A stretch of 64,000 nt of DNA from Pseudomonas gingeri (GCF_013386165.1 NZ_JACAOS010000021.1:276831-340830); one strand, 5' to 3'. Shown: positions 25,205-34,472, numbered from the stretch's first letter. A program made the numbers and translations. The notes: generated from the letters alone by a model not told the origin.

Positions 25205-26098
25205 ATGCAACCGTTAACCAAAAGAATAGACAGTCACGTCCATTTCTATACGTCGGAAGATCTTCGTCGAGTGGCCGGTTCACTGCCTTATAAGTTACCT
25301 GAGCCGCATCCGTTGACGGCTTATCTGGATAGATTGATCGATGCCGGAGTTGCGCCGACGCTCATCAATAATGTCCATCTGAGTATCTTGCCCGATTCAG
25401 AAAACGTGTTTGCGTCCTTTGCGGAACTCAAGAACCTTCAGGCAACAGATCCGCTGCGCTATGGGGACTTCAAACTGGTGGGCACCATCAAGGCGGAGCC
25501 TTCTTATGCCACCCGGGAGCGTCTTTCCTGCCCGCAGGTGATTGGCGCTCGAATCGTCCTGCATGATGCCAGGCCTGAAACGGTTTCTGATACCAGGTTC
25601 AGTGATGGGCCATGGTCGGCGTTTTATGAGCGCTTGCTCCCGCACCAGCATCTGCACATTTATGCGCAGGAGGCCGAGACGAATTTACGCGTATTGCGCC
25701 AGATTCCTCGCAATGTGCGGGTCATCATCGATCATCTGGGCACCTGTCACGGCGAACGTGACATTACCGAACCGGCTTACCTCGCACTCCTCGCTGAAGC
25801 CAGAGAGCGAGGCAACGTGTGGTTCAAAGGCCCTGGTTATCGCACCTCTGTTCATCCCGGGGAAGCCGCTCGTTTCGTCACGCAGATTGTAGGTGCGGTC
25901 GGCGCGGACAAGATTCTTCTGGACGCCACTGATGCACCTCATGTCGGTACTGACAACCAGGGTGTGGCGTATTCCGATTTGTTTGATTTGAACAAGGTTT
26001 TTAACTTTGTTGATGCCGTTGCAGAACAGGTATCTAAAGAAACCCGAATTCCGGTTGACCAACTTCTCCGAGGAGCATTTGGCCAATTGGTAAGTTGA
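25205..26098 (+). CDS. amidohydrolase family protein (Amidohydro_2-like)
   Basis: A 297-residue TIM-barrel metal hydrolase. RIDSHVHFYTSED carries the HxH metal motif at residues 8-12, RVIIDHLGTCHGE the mid-barrel His, and LLDATDAPHVG the conserved Asp near residue 240. The closest known relatives hydrolyse lactones (2-pyrone-4,6-dicarboxylate type) or decarboxylate aromatic acids. GC is visibly lower than in the flanks. AGGAAAC upstream supports the ATG at 25205. The alpha/beta hydrolase gene follows after 35 bp. Confidence 0.8.
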   Translation: MQPLTKRIDSHVHFYTSEDLRRVAGSLPYKLPEPHPLTAYLDRLIDAGVAPTLINNVHLSILPDSENVFASFAELKNLQATDPLRYGDFKLVGTIKAEPSYATRERLSCPQVIGARIVLHDARPETVSDTRFSDGPWSAFYERLLPHQHLHIYAQEAETNLRVLRQIPRNVRVIIDHLGTCHGERDITEPAYLALLAEARERGNVWFKGPGYRTSVHPGEAARFVTQIVGAVGADKILLDATDAPHVGTDNQGVAYSDLFDLNKVFNFVDAVAEQVSKETRIPVDQLLRGAFGQLVS

Positions 26099-26133
26099 TC
26101 TGTGCCCACGTTCCAACCTCGAGAACTCTAGCA

Positions 26134-27108
26134 ATGACGAACATTACGACAAAAGAAATCAACTTCACCGTTAAATACAACGATGAAACCCTGAGCCTCA
26201 AAGGCACGGTATTTCAGCCGGAACAACCAGACGCTGCGTTGCAAAAACTGCCACCGATCATTTTCAACTCTGGCTTCACCGGTGGGGTGACGATGTACGG
26301 CCAGCTGTTCGGTCGCGCCCTGGCAGCCCTTGGTTATCGCGTCATGACCTACGATGTAGCGGGATTTTTCTCTAACAAGCACATCCGCAATACGCTTGAG
26401 TCGGGCGACAAGGTCATCACCAACGTCATCCTCGAAGACCAGAAAGATGAAGTGCTCGGTGCCGTTGAGTGGGCGCGCGTGAACTTTGGTGAGATGCCGG
26501 TGGTTGCGTCGTGGGCGATGGGCTCGGTGGCAAGCCTCGGCGCGGTGGCCGAACTGGCTGCTGCAGGCGGTGAACAGATCCGCTTCTGGGTGCCGATGAG
26601 CTACACCAACATCCGCAAGCTGCAAGCGTTGCGTGCAGACAAGGATGCGGCTGACGCCGCCATTCAGAAGCTCGCGGATGACGCGCCGATCCCTCCGTTC
26701 GATACAGGAACCGATGCGACCCGCCTCGGCTACTACCCACTGGATCCTGAAACCCAGGCTTACGTTGATCAGCAATTGGGCGGCTACACCGAAGCGGGTG
26801 GCGCGGACCGTTGGCCGGGCTGCACCCACGTGACGGCGAAGTCCTATAAATCCTATGTGGCGTACGACCCCGAGCAGTTCATCGAAGGGGCAAAAGGCTT
26901 CCCACCTGCGCTGATTGTCCACGGTGTCGACAACACGTTGCACATGCCGTCAGAGTCTGTGCGTCTGCACCAGAACTATCCGGGTGATGCAGGCCCGAGC
27001 GCGCTGATCATTTCGCACATGCAGCATGGCCAGCAGAATCAGGTCGACAACCCGGTGTTCAAGTCGATGATCCAGAGCATTGATGAGGCCATCCGCGCAC
27101 GCGGCTGA
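26134..27108 (+). CDS. alpha/beta hydrolase-like protein with altered nucleophile
   Basis: A 324-residue alpha/beta hydrolase fold. LPPIIFNSGFTGG forms the oxyanion strand. MPVVASWAMGSVAS occupies the nucleophile elbow, where the serine of G-x-S-x-G is replaced by Ala128. The acid ALIVHGVDNTLHMP and the His SHMQHGQ are present. The usual nucleophile is therefore missing, and the protein may be non-catalytic or use another mechanism. It follows the amidohydrolase gene closely in the same direction, so the two probably act in one pathway. Confidence 0.75.
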   Translation: MTNITTKEINFTVKYNDETLSLKGTVFQPEQPDAALQKLPPIIFNSGFTGGVTMYGQLFGRALAALGYRVMTYDVAGFFSNKHIRNTLESGDKVITNVILEDQKDEVLGAVEWARVNFGEMPVVASWAMGSVASLGAVAELAAAGGEQIRFWVPMSYTNIRKLQALRADKDAADAAIQKLADDAPIPPFDTGTDATRLGYYPLDPETQAYVDQQLGGYTEAGGADRWPGCTHVTAKSYKSYVAYDPEQFIEGAKGFPPALIVHGVDNTLHMPSESVRLHQNYPGDAGPSALIISHMQHGQQNQVDNPVFKSMIQSIDEAIRARG

Positions 27109-27248
27109 TCCGTCAGGCATTATCCTGTGAGGCCTCGTACACTGAGGTCTCGCAGCCAGGCCTTGACATCGCGAGTCCAAAACCACTGCCTCGGGCTGGC
27201 CTAAGCTGTTCTTTTGAACGGCTGAACCACCCTGACAAGGATTTGGCG

Positions 27249-28244
27249 ATGACCGACCCCAGTGAATCAGCGACGAATGTGAAGAGCGAGACAACCAAGC
27301 GCATCGGGCTGCTGATCCTCTCTCAGTTCTCCATGATGGCCCTGGCCGGTGCCAGCGAGCCTTTGCGGGCGGCCAACCGGTTGTCCGGCAAAACGCTCTA
27401 TGAGTGGACCCTGCTGACGGAGTCGGGTGGAGCGGTCAGCTCCAGCAGCGGTATCGAAATCCAGACCGTGCCGGTTGATCAGGCGCCGGAGTTGGACCGC
27501 ATTTTTGTCTTGGCGAGCCTGGACATCGAACATCAAAAACCACCGAAAATGCTGCGTTTCTTACAGCGTGCGGCGTCCCGCGGGATAACCGTTGGCGCGC
27601 TGAGCACCGGTACGTTCATCCTTGCACGCGCCGGATTACTGGAAGGTAAGCGCTGCACCTTGCACTGGGAGTCCATCGGTCAGTTTTCGGAGGAGTTCCC
27701 CACGATCGAGGTCTCCAAGGAGCTATACGTCAACCATGGCAACCGCTGGACCTGTGCTGGGGGGACGGCGGCCATTGATCTCATGTTGGCGCAGATTGCG
27801 CTTGATTTCGGCAACCAGCTGGCCTCGAGCATCGCCGAGCAATTCTTGCACGCCAGGATAAGGGCGCCGGAAGAGCATCAGCGGATGTCGATTCAGTGGC
27901 GGTTCGGGATTCACGATCGCAGGCTGACGGCAGCCATCGCCGTCATGGAGAACAATCTGGAGAGTCTCGTCGGCATCGAAGAAATCGCCGACCGCTGCAA
28001 TCTGTCCCATCGTCAACTAGAGCGGTTGTGGCATCAGCACTTCGGCATGACACCGAAGAAATTTTATCTGGAACTCAGGCTGAACGAAGCACGCCGGTTG
28101 CTGCGTGAAAGCACTCAGCCCATCGCGTCCATTGCCTACAGCTGCGGATTCGTCTCAGCGTCACATTTGGGCGCTGCCTACCGTCGGATGTGGGGAGGCA
28201 CGCCCGGCGAAGAACGGCGGAAATTTGATGATGCACATTCCTGA
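27249..28244 (+). CDS. GlxA-type AraC regulator (DJ-1/PfpI plus HTH)
   Basis: A 331-residue regulator. Residues 15-180 form a DJ-1/PfpI-like sensor (LLILSQFSMMALAGASEPLRAANRLS and GALSTGTFILARAGLLEGKRCTLHWE). The C-terminal 100 residues are the helix-turn-helix pair (GIEEIADRCNLSHRQLERLWHQHFGMTP and PIASIAYSCGFVSASHLGAAYRR). The branch includes the quaternary-amine regulators GbdR, CdhR and SouR, which fits the adjacent ABC importer. ATG 27249 has AAGGA eight bases upstream. A CTGAGTG-CACT-CACTCAG hairpin overlaps its stop codon. Confidence 0.88.
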   Translation: MTDPSESATNVKSETTKRIGLLILSQFSMMALAGASEPLRAANRLSGKTLYEWTLLTESGGAVSSSSGIEIQTVPVDQAPELDRIFVLASLDIEHQKPPKMLRFLQRAASRGITVGALSTGTFILARAGLLEGKRCTLHWESIGQFSEEFPTIEVSKELYVNHGNRWTCAGGTAAIDLMLAQIALDFGNQLASSIAEQFLHARIRAPEEHQRMSIQWRFGIHDRRLTAAIAVMENNLESLVGIEEIADRCNLSHRQLERLWHQHFGMTPKKFYLELRLNEARRLLRESTQPIASIAYSCGFVSASHLGAAYRRMWGGTPGEERRKFDDAHS

Positions 28245-28586
28245 GTGCACTCACTCAGTGTGTGGGGCGATGAACGCTGATCCCCTGAAAAACCTCTGAG
28301 TCGATCCTCCCGGTAAAACCGCATAGCAAGCTAATGACTGGTCCGACAGGCGGTACGCCCTGGCACACCTGGGTCATTTAGCGATCCTGCAGACTTCTTT
28401 CTTCAATCGACCCTTCACCTTGCGTTGCACGCTGGCATGTCGCACGACGTCGATTTTTTGATAGAAATCGTCGGACCCAAAGCTCAGGGGGGCAGCGGTA
28501 GCGCTGTAATGTTTCCTACATGGCCGGCGTTCAATTCCAGATGTGCTGCCGACAATAACAACAATGACGTACAGAAGGCATAACAC
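28245..28586. other. intergenic region upstream of the ABC importer
   Basis: A 342-bp stretch with no convincing gene. It must carry the promoter and presumably the regulator site of the importer operon. I could not identify a clear repeated operator; only a short GTCG-CA-CGAC inverted repeat near 28438 stands out. Confidence 0.55.
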
Positions 28587-29276
28587 ATGGAAACCTTGAG
28601 TTTCATTCTGGAAAACGGCGGGCTGATCAGTCGGCTACTCGGGCAGCACCTGCTCATCGTGGCGGTAGCGGTGGGATTGGCGATTCTGACCGGCGTGCCG
28701 GTCGGGATTGCGATATCCCAGCACCCCAGAACGCGCCGTTGGGTCCTGGCCTTCGCCGCTGTCCTGATGACCATTCCCTCGGCTGCGCTGTTCGGGCTGA
28801 TGATTCCGGCGCTGTCGCTGATTGGCTATGGGATCGGCGTCGTGCCAGCGGTCATTGCGCTGTTTCTCTACTCCCAGTTGCCCATCATTCGAAATACCAC
28901 CACCGCGATTTCCAACATCGACCCGGCGTTGCGCGAAGCGGCGATAGGCATGGGGATGTCGACCTGGCAACGGCTGCGCAAGGTTGAGTTGCCGATTGCA
29001 GTGCCGTTGATTATGGCGGGCGTCAGGATGGCGACTGTGATCAACATCGGTATCGCGGCGATCGCGGCCTACATCGGCGCGGGTGGCCTGGGCAGTCTCA
29101 TCATTCGCGGCATCGCGCAATCGGATACCCGGCAGCTGCTGGCCGGCGCGATCGTCATCAGTGTGATTGCCATTGCGGCCGATTACGCGCTGTACGGCTT
29201 GCAGCGTGTCCTGACGCCAAAAGGCTTGAACAAGAACAAAGTGGCCACTGGCCGAATGAAGGAAGCGACGACGTGA
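28587..29276 (+). CDS. quaternary-amine ABC transporter permease 1 (OpuBB/OpuCB-like)
   Basis: A 229-residue membrane permease with about five to six helices. The BPD transport signature EAAIGMGMSTWQRLRKVELPIAVPLIMAGVR sits around residues 112-142. Homologues import glycine betaine, choline or carnitine. It is the first gene of the importer operon; its stop overlaps the GTG start of the ATPase gene by four bases. Confidence 0.9.
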   Translation: METLSFILENGGLISRLLGQHLLIVAVAVGLAILTGVPVGIAISQHPRTRRWVLAFAAVLMTIPSAALFGLMIPALSLIGYGIGVVPAVIALFLYSQLPIIRNTTTAISNIDPALREAAIGMGMSTWQRLRKVELPIAVPLIMAGVRMATVINIGIAAIAAYIGAGGLGSLIIRGIAQSDTRQLLAGAIVISVIAIAADYALYGLQRVLTPKGLNKNKVATGRMKEATT

Positions 29277-30271
29277 TCCAGATCGAAAATTTAAACAAGA
29301 AATTCGGCTCAATCACTGCCGTGGAAGATGTCTCATTCAACGTTGAAGAGGGGCAGATCTGCGTACTGCTTGGGCCATCGGGTTGCGGTAAAACCACGAC
29401 ACTGAAAATGATCAACCGACTGATCACGCCGACCTCGGGCACGATCCGAATCGGTGGTCGGGACACGTCCGAGCTGGACAGCGTAACCCTCAAGCGCTCC
29501 ATCGGCTATGTGATCCAGCAAGTCGGCTTGTTCCCGAACATGACCGTTGAGGAAAACATCTGCGTCGTCCCCAATCTGCTGGGATGGGATAAGACCAAGA
29601 GCCGCAAGCGCGCTGCGGAGTTGTTGGAAGTGGTGGCGTTGGACCCGTCAAAATTCCTCAAGCGCTACCCATGCGAACTGTCGGGTGGTCAACAGCAGCG
29701 CGTAGGCGTGGCCCGTGCGTTGGCAGCGGACCCGCCCGTGATGCTGATGGACGAGCCGTTTGGCGCGATCGACCCGATCAATCGCGAAGTGATTCAGGAC
29801 GAATTCATGCGCATCCAGCGGCTCGTCAACAAGACCGTGCTGTTTGTCAGTCACGACATCGATGAAGCGGTGAAAATGGCGGACTGCGTTGCGCTGTTCC
29901 ACAACGGAAAAATCCAGCAATTGGGCAGCCCGGATGATTTGCTGGCTCGGCCCAACAGCGAGTTCGTGGCGAACTTCATGGGCGCTGACCGGATCATGAA
30001 ACGCTTGCGTCTGCTGCGCGCGGCTGACGTCGCCAGTAACGTCCTGCCACGGGAGCATATTCAGATCGTTGGCGGCAACAGCGGTGTTACGTCGCATACG
30101 CACCTGATCGTCCAGTCTGGGGATGATCTGCGTCAGGTTCTTTCGCAACTGTTGGGACGCGGTCAGGACTGGGCCGTCTGCAACGACAACAACGGACGCT
30201 TTATCGGCTATGTCCATCAGGCTGACATCCTGGCGCGACTTGTTGAAAACATTACTCCGGTGGTGCACTGA
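29273..30271 (+). CDS. quaternary-amine ABC transporter ATP-binding protein (OpuBA/OpuCA-like)
   Basis: A 332-residue ATPase, GTG start. Walker A is GPSGCGKTT at about residues 34-42, the signature is LSGGQQQRVGVARAL and Walker B is VMLMDEPFGAID. The region after residue 235 replaces the usual two CBS domains with a shorter segment ending FIGYVHQADILARL, compatible with one CBS-type domain. It energises both neighbouring permeases and overlaps permease 1 by four bases. Confidence 0.92.
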   Translation: MIQIENLNKKFGSITAVEDVSFNVEEGQICVLLGPSGCGKTTTLKMINRLITPTSGTIRIGGRDTSELDSVTLKRSIGYVIQQVGLFPNMTVEENICVVPNLLGWDKTKSRKRAAELLEVVALDPSKFLKRYPCELSGGQQQRVGVARALAADPPVMLMDEPFGAIDPINREVIQDEFMRIQRLVNKTVLFVSHDIDEAVKMADCVALFHNGKIQQLGSPDDLLARPNSEFVANFMGADRIMKRLRLLRAADVASNVLPREHIQIVGGNSGVTSHTHLIVQSGDDLRQVLSQLLGRGQDWAVCNDNNGRFIGYVHQADILARLVENITPVVH

Positions 30272-30273
30272 CC

Positions 30274-30942
30274 ATGACTGGCTTACTGATCAGATTGTGG
30301 GAAGGGCTGCAGTTTTACTGGGGGGACATCAGTTACCTGACACTCCAGCATCTGCAGATCGTGGCGGTCAGCGGGGTGCTGGCCCTGGTCATCGCGTTGC
30401 CGTTGGGCGTCTGGATGAGCAGGCCGGCGAACCAGCGTTACGCCATGGCCAGCATGCAGGTCCTGAACGTAGGGCAGGCGATCCCCAAGCTCGCGTTGCT
30501 GGCGTTGGCCATGAGCTTCATCGGCGTCGGCAGTGGCGCGGCCATCATCGGATTGTTTGTCGCGACGCTGTTACCCGTGGCGGTCAACACCTATGAAGGT
30601 TTGCGCGCGGTGCCGCCGCACCTGGTCGAAGCGGCTGAAGCCATGGGCATGACGCCCCGCGAAACGTTGTGGAAAGTCGAAATCCCCAATGCGCTGAACG
30701 TGATTTTCGCGGGCATCCGTACCGCGTTGGCGATCAACGTCGGTACTGCGCCGCTGGCCTTCCTGGTCGGTGGTGGCGGGCTGGGCGAGTTGATCTTTAC
30801 CGGAATCGATCTGAACGACTTCGGCATGATGCTGGCCGGTGCCACAGCGACCGCGCTGCTGGCGATCGCAGTCGATCTGGGCTGCGGCTTGATTCAAAAC
30901 ATTGCAGTGTCACGGGGCTTGAGGTTGGCCGGGCGCGAGTGA
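30274..30942 (+). CDS. quaternary-amine ABC transporter permease 2 (OpuBD/OpuCD-like)
   Basis: A 222-residue membrane permease paired with permease 1. The signature is EAAEAMGMTPRETLWKVEIPNALNVIFAGIRTALAINVGTAPLAFLVG. Two permease genes flanking one ATPase is the OpuB/OpuC layout. It starts two bases after the ATPase stop codon. Confidence 0.92.
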   Translation: MTGLLIRLWEGLQFYWGDISYLTLQHLQIVAVSGVLALVIALPLGVWMSRPANQRYAMASMQVLNVGQAIPKLALLALAMSFIGVGSGAAIIGLFVATLLPVAVNTYEGLRAVPPHLVEAAEAMGMTPRETLWKVEIPNALNVIFAGIRTALAINVGTAPLAFLVGGGGLGELIFTGIDLNDFGMMLAGATATALLAIAVDLGCGLIQNIAVSRGLRLAGRE

Positions 30943-30984
30943 ATCTGAAGACCATAGACAAAAATCAATAATATGAGGTGCATG

Positions 30985-31881
30985 ATGATTTATCGAATGC
31001 TAGCCAGTCTGATCTTTACCCTGGGTCTTGTTTCAGGGGTTGTGGGCAGCGCTTCTGCCAATAGCGCGATTGTGGTCGGCGGCAAGAAGTTTACCGAGCA
31101 GCAACTGGTTGCCGAGATGACTTCTCAGCTGTTGAGCGCCAATGGCTACAGTGTCGATAAACGTCCGGACCTGGGTTCTTCTGTATTGCGCGCTGCACAA
31201 GAGAACGGTCAGGTCGATGTGTATTGGGAGTACACCGGCACTTCGCTGATTACGTACAACAAGATCCTGGAAAAACTCGACGCGGAGCAAACGTACAAAA
31301 AAATCAGCGAGCTTGACGCGCAGAAGGGCATCACCTGGTTGACCCCGTCCAAGGCCAATAACACCTACGCCTTTGCCATGCGCAAGGACGAGGCCGAGAA
31401 GGATGGCGTCGTCTCCATCAGCGATCTTTCGAAGAAGATCGAAGCCGGCAAGTCCTATAAGTTCGCCTCCAACGCCGAGTTTTTCTCGCGGCCCGATGGC
31501 CTGCGCCCTCTTCAAGAGGCGTACAAGTTTGAATTTGAGCGCAAGAACATCGTTCGTATGGACGGCGGTCTGACCTATCAGGCGCTCAGAGACGGTCAGG
31601 TTGATCTGGCCCTGGTCCTGTCGACGGATGGACGGATTCCGGCCTTCGGCTTTGTGGTGCTGAAAGACGATAAAGGCTTTTTCCCCAGCTACGCGCTAAC
31701 CCCAGTGATTCGGACTGAAGTGTTGAAAGCGAATCCGAAGATCGGTGAATTGCTCAATGCGCTTTCTTCCAAACTGGACGACAACACTATCGCAGGCCTC
31801 AATTCTCGAGTCGATGTTGGCCGTGAATCTATCGAGAGCGTGTCCAGGGAGTTTCTGATAAAGAACCAGTTGCTCCAGTGA
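30985..31881 (+). CDS. quaternary-amine ABC substrate-binding protein (OsmF/OpuCC-like)
   Basis: A 298-residue periplasmic protein. The signal peptide MIYRMLASLIFTLGLVSGV...SASA is followed by NSAIVVGGKKFTEQQLVAEM, the conserved start of the QAT-type binding fold. VDVYWEYTGTSL and DLALVLSTDGRI are the ligand-lobe motifs. The tyrosines and tryptophan near residues 75-85 resemble an aromatic box for trimethylammonium groups, but the ligand is not proven. The ATG at 30985 has GAGG six bases upstream and is preferred to two upstream Met codons. A terminator follows the gene. Confidence 0.88.
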   Translation: MIYRMLASLIFTLGLVSGVVGSASANSAIVVGGKKFTEQQLVAEMTSQLLSANGYSVDKRPDLGSSVLRAAQENGQVDVYWEYTGTSLITYNKILEKLDAEQTYKKISELDAQKGITWLTPSKANNTYAFAMRKDEAEKDGVVSISDLSKKIEAGKSYKFASNAEFFSRPDGLRPLQEAYKFEFERKNIVRMDGGLTYQALRDGQVDLALVLSTDGRIPAFGFVVLKDDKGFFPSYALTPVIRTEVLKANPKIGELLNALSSKLDDNTIAGLNSRVDVGRESIESVSREFLIKNQLLQ

Positions 31882-31926
31882 GTTCGCGGTGGCGTTGAAG
31901 ACCCCCGGTTTGATCATGATTGTCCG

Positions 31927-31955
31927 GGCCGGCTGAATATCGCTGGCCTCTTTTT
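31927..31955 (+). terminator. intrinsic terminator after the importer operon
   Basis: GGCCGGC pairs with GCTGGCC (one G-U pair) around an eight-base loop and is followed by TCTTTTT. It ends the transporter operon 46 bp past the binding-protein gene, so the downstream amidase gene needs its own promoter. Confidence 0.75.
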
Positions 31956-32038
31956 ATCCCGCTTAGTGTTAACGCTCATCCCAAATGCCTGGGACATGAG
32001 CTCATTCCGTTCGCCTGGACTCATTAGGAGAATTACCC

Positions 32039-33583
32039 ATGCAGTTGAATAAAAAAATCGTGGCGTGTTCGTTTTTGCTACTGGCGGCCAGTGCTCAGGC
32101 GGATAACGGTATCGATCACATGACCCTCGCCGACATGCGTCATGCGTTGAATAACGGCACCCTCAGTTCCGAGCAACTGGTCCAGCACTATCTGGATAAT
32201 ATTCAGGCGAACAATCACCAGGGCCAAAACATCAATGCGCTGGTGGCTATCAATGAACAAGCAATCGATCAGGCCCGCAAGTGGGATGCGCAACGGGCGA
32301 AAAACCCCAATGCCCGGTACGCGGCGCTGGCCGGTATTCCATTCGTGGTGAAGGACAACTTTGACACCGCCGACATGGTCACCTCCGGGGGCTCCTATGT
32401 GCTGCGTTCGTCCGTACCGAGCCAGGATGCTTTCACCATCAGGAAGTTGATCGACGGGCAGGCGATTCTGCTCGGCAAAGCCAACCTGTCGGAACTGGCT
32501 GCGTCCTTTGGCTGGTTTGGCTATAGCTCGTTTGGCGGCCAGACATTGAATCCGAAAAATACCAAGCGTGACGCTTCCGGCTCCAGCAGCGGTTCTGCTG
32601 CTGCGGTGGCGGCGGCGTTTGCGCCCTTTGCGTTGGGGTCGGACACCAGCGGCTCGATCCGCGCACCGGCCAGCGTCACCGGCACGGTGGGTTTTCGACC
32701 GTCCCTGGGGCTGATCAGTCGTAGCGGAATTATCCCGCTCTCACTGGCGTTCGATACCGCGGGTGTCATTACCAACAGCGTGCTGGATCAGGCCATCGTG
32801 CTGGATGCGATCAAGGGCCAGGACAAAAGCGACCCGGCGACCCTGGATCTGGCCGCAGACAAAATACAGTTTGAGCCAGCGCTGAGCCGTTCTTCCCTGC
32901 AAGGTAAAACCATTGGCGTGATCAGCAACTTCAAAGGCGCCAACCCGGAGGTTGACGCGGTGTTCAAGTCGGCGCAGGAGACCCTCGGCAAACGCGGTGC
33001 GCATGTCGTTTCCATCGAGTTGCCCAAAGCATTTGAAACACTCTGGAGCGATGTGCTCGGCCCAGTAGGGGAGAGCGAGTTCAAACCACAATTCGAACGC
33101 TACCTCGCCACCCTCAACCCCAGCCAGCCGCGAACGCTGGCGCAGTTTCTCGACCTGGCCAAGAAAAATCAGGCTGAAAACGGACCGCATGGCATGAACC
33201 CGGCACGGTTGGCCGGACTGGAAGCGGTAGCGAATGCCGGTAGCACCGATTCGCCGCTGTATATTTCCATCCTCTCGAGGAAAATCCCGCAGTTGCGCAC
33301 GCAACTGATGGACATCATGAAGAAGAACAAAGTCGACAGCCTGTTCTTCACGACCATCAACTGCCCGGCTTCGGTGGTGCATGGCGTGACCGATGACAGT
33401 TATGTCTGCACCTCCGGCGATACCTACGCGTCGTCGTACATCGCTTCTGCCACAGGTTTTCCCGAGGTCACGGTTCCGGCGGGCACCATCAAGGGCAACC
33501 TGCCGGTCGGCGTTTCGTTCCTGGGGGGCTTCGGCGAAGACGCCAAGATTGTCAGCTTTGGCTACGCGTTCCTGGGCCGGTAA
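32039..33583 (+). CDS. secreted amidase (amidase signature family)
   Basis: A 514-residue amidase with a signal peptide (KIVACSFLLLAASAQA), so it is probably periplasmic, which is unusual for this mostly cytoplasmic family. The catalytic triad is visible: Lys105 in PFVVKDNFD, cis-Ser182 in SGSSSGSAAA and nucleophile Ser206 in SDTSGSIRAP. The spacing matches peptide amidases of this family. It follows the ABC importer after a terminator. The likely job is to release an amine or acid from an amide outside the inner membrane, which the importer could then take up. Confidence 0.88.
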   Translation: MQLNKKIVACSFLLLAASAQADNGIDHMTLADMRHALNNGTLSSEQLVQHYLDNIQANNHQGQNINALVAINEQAIDQARKWDAQRAKNPNARYAALAGIPFVVKDNFDTADMVTSGGSYVLRSSVPSQDAFTIRKLIDGQAILLGKANLSELAASFGWFGYSSFGGQTLNPKNTKRDASGSSSGSAAAVAAAFAPFALGSDTSGSIRAPASVTGTVGFRPSLGLISRSGIIPLSLAFDTAGVITNSVLDQAIVLDAIKGQDKSDPATLDLAADKIQFEPALSRSSLQGKTIGVISNFKGANPEVDAVFKSAQETLGKRGAHVVSIELPKAFETLWSDVLGPVGESEFKPQFERYLATLNPSQPRTLAQFLDLAKKNQAENGPHGMNPARLAGLEAVANAGSTDSPLYISILSRKIPQLRTQLMDIMKKNKVDSLFFTTINCPASVVHGVTDDSYVCTSGDTYASSYIASATGFPEVTVPAGTIKGNLPVGVSFLGGFGEDAKIVSFGYAFLGR

Positions 33584-33587
33584 TCGC

Positions 33588-34472
33588 TCAGATCTGTTCC
33601 AGCAACCAGGTACGGAACGCCACGAGCGATGGCAGCATTTTGTTGCGTGGTGGGTAGCTCAGGTAGTAACTGCGCTGACTGGCGAAGGGCTGGTCAAGGC
33701 TGATCAGCTCGACGTTGGCCAACTCGTCGGCCACCAGAATGCGCGGCACCAGACCGATGCCGATACCGGCCCTGACGGCTTGGATCAAGTGTGAGGTGAG
33801 TTCGAAGCTCGGTCCCAGCCGCATCATCCGATGGGGCAGGTGGTGGTGGCTGAACCACTCGCCCCAGACGTTGGCGTTGCTTGCGACGTTGAGTAGTGTC
33901 TGTGCGCCAATGTGCTGCGGCGTCCAGGCGTCATGGAGCCTGGCCGCTTCTGGGGAAATGATCACCATCAGTTCTTCGGTGTGCAGCCGATGGTTGATCA
34001 GGCCCGGCAAGTCGGCATTGCCAACAACGATCGCGGCATCGATGCCACTGGTTTCGAAGTCGATGGCGTCGATCCGCGAATTGATGTGCACCAGCATGCC
34101 AGGATGGGTTTTGTAGAAGTCATGAAGGCGTGGCAACAACCACTTCGAGCCAAAAGTCGGCAAGGTGGCCAGGCGCAAAGTGCCGCTGCCGGATTGATAG
34201 GCCATGGCCTGCAACGTGGCGCTACGGATGCGTCCGAGTGCTTCACTCATTTCCCGCTGATAAAGACGGCCGACATCGGTCAATTGCACTTGCCGGCCTT
34301 CACGGCGAAACAGGGTCAGGCCCAGTTGCTGTTCCAGCGCTTGAACCTGCCGGCTCACCGCGCTTTGGGTCAGTGACAGTTCCAGCGCGGCGCGGGTGTA
34401 GCTTTCATGGCGGGCGGCGGCTTCAAAGGCCAGCAGCAACGACATCGAAGGGGTGAGGTGACGGTAATTCAT
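33588..34472 (-). CDS. LysR-family regulator (GcvA-like)
   Basis: A 294-residue LysR regulator. Winged helix at residues 10-65: SLLLAFEAAARHESYTRAALELSLTQSAVSRQVQALEQQLG. The effector-binding domain covers the rest. It is convergent with the amidase gene, four bases apart, and divergent from ydiJ, which starts about 160 bp away. Control of ydiJ is therefore the simplest inference; its effector is unknown. Confidence 0.9.
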   Translation of the reverse strand: MNYRHLTPSMSLLLAFEAAARHESYTRAALELSLTQSAVSRQVQALEQQLGLTLFRREGRQVQLTDVGRLYQREMSEALGRIRSATLQAMAYQSGSGTLRLATLPTFGSKWLLPRLHDFYKTHPGMLVHINSRIDAIDFETSGIDAAIVVGNADLPGLINHRLHTEELMVIISPEAARLHDAWTPQHIGAQTLLNVASNANVWGEWFSHHHLPHRMMRLGPSFELTSHLIQAVRAGIGIGLVPRILVADELANVELISLDQPFASQRSYYLSYPPRNKMLPSLVAFRTWLLEQI

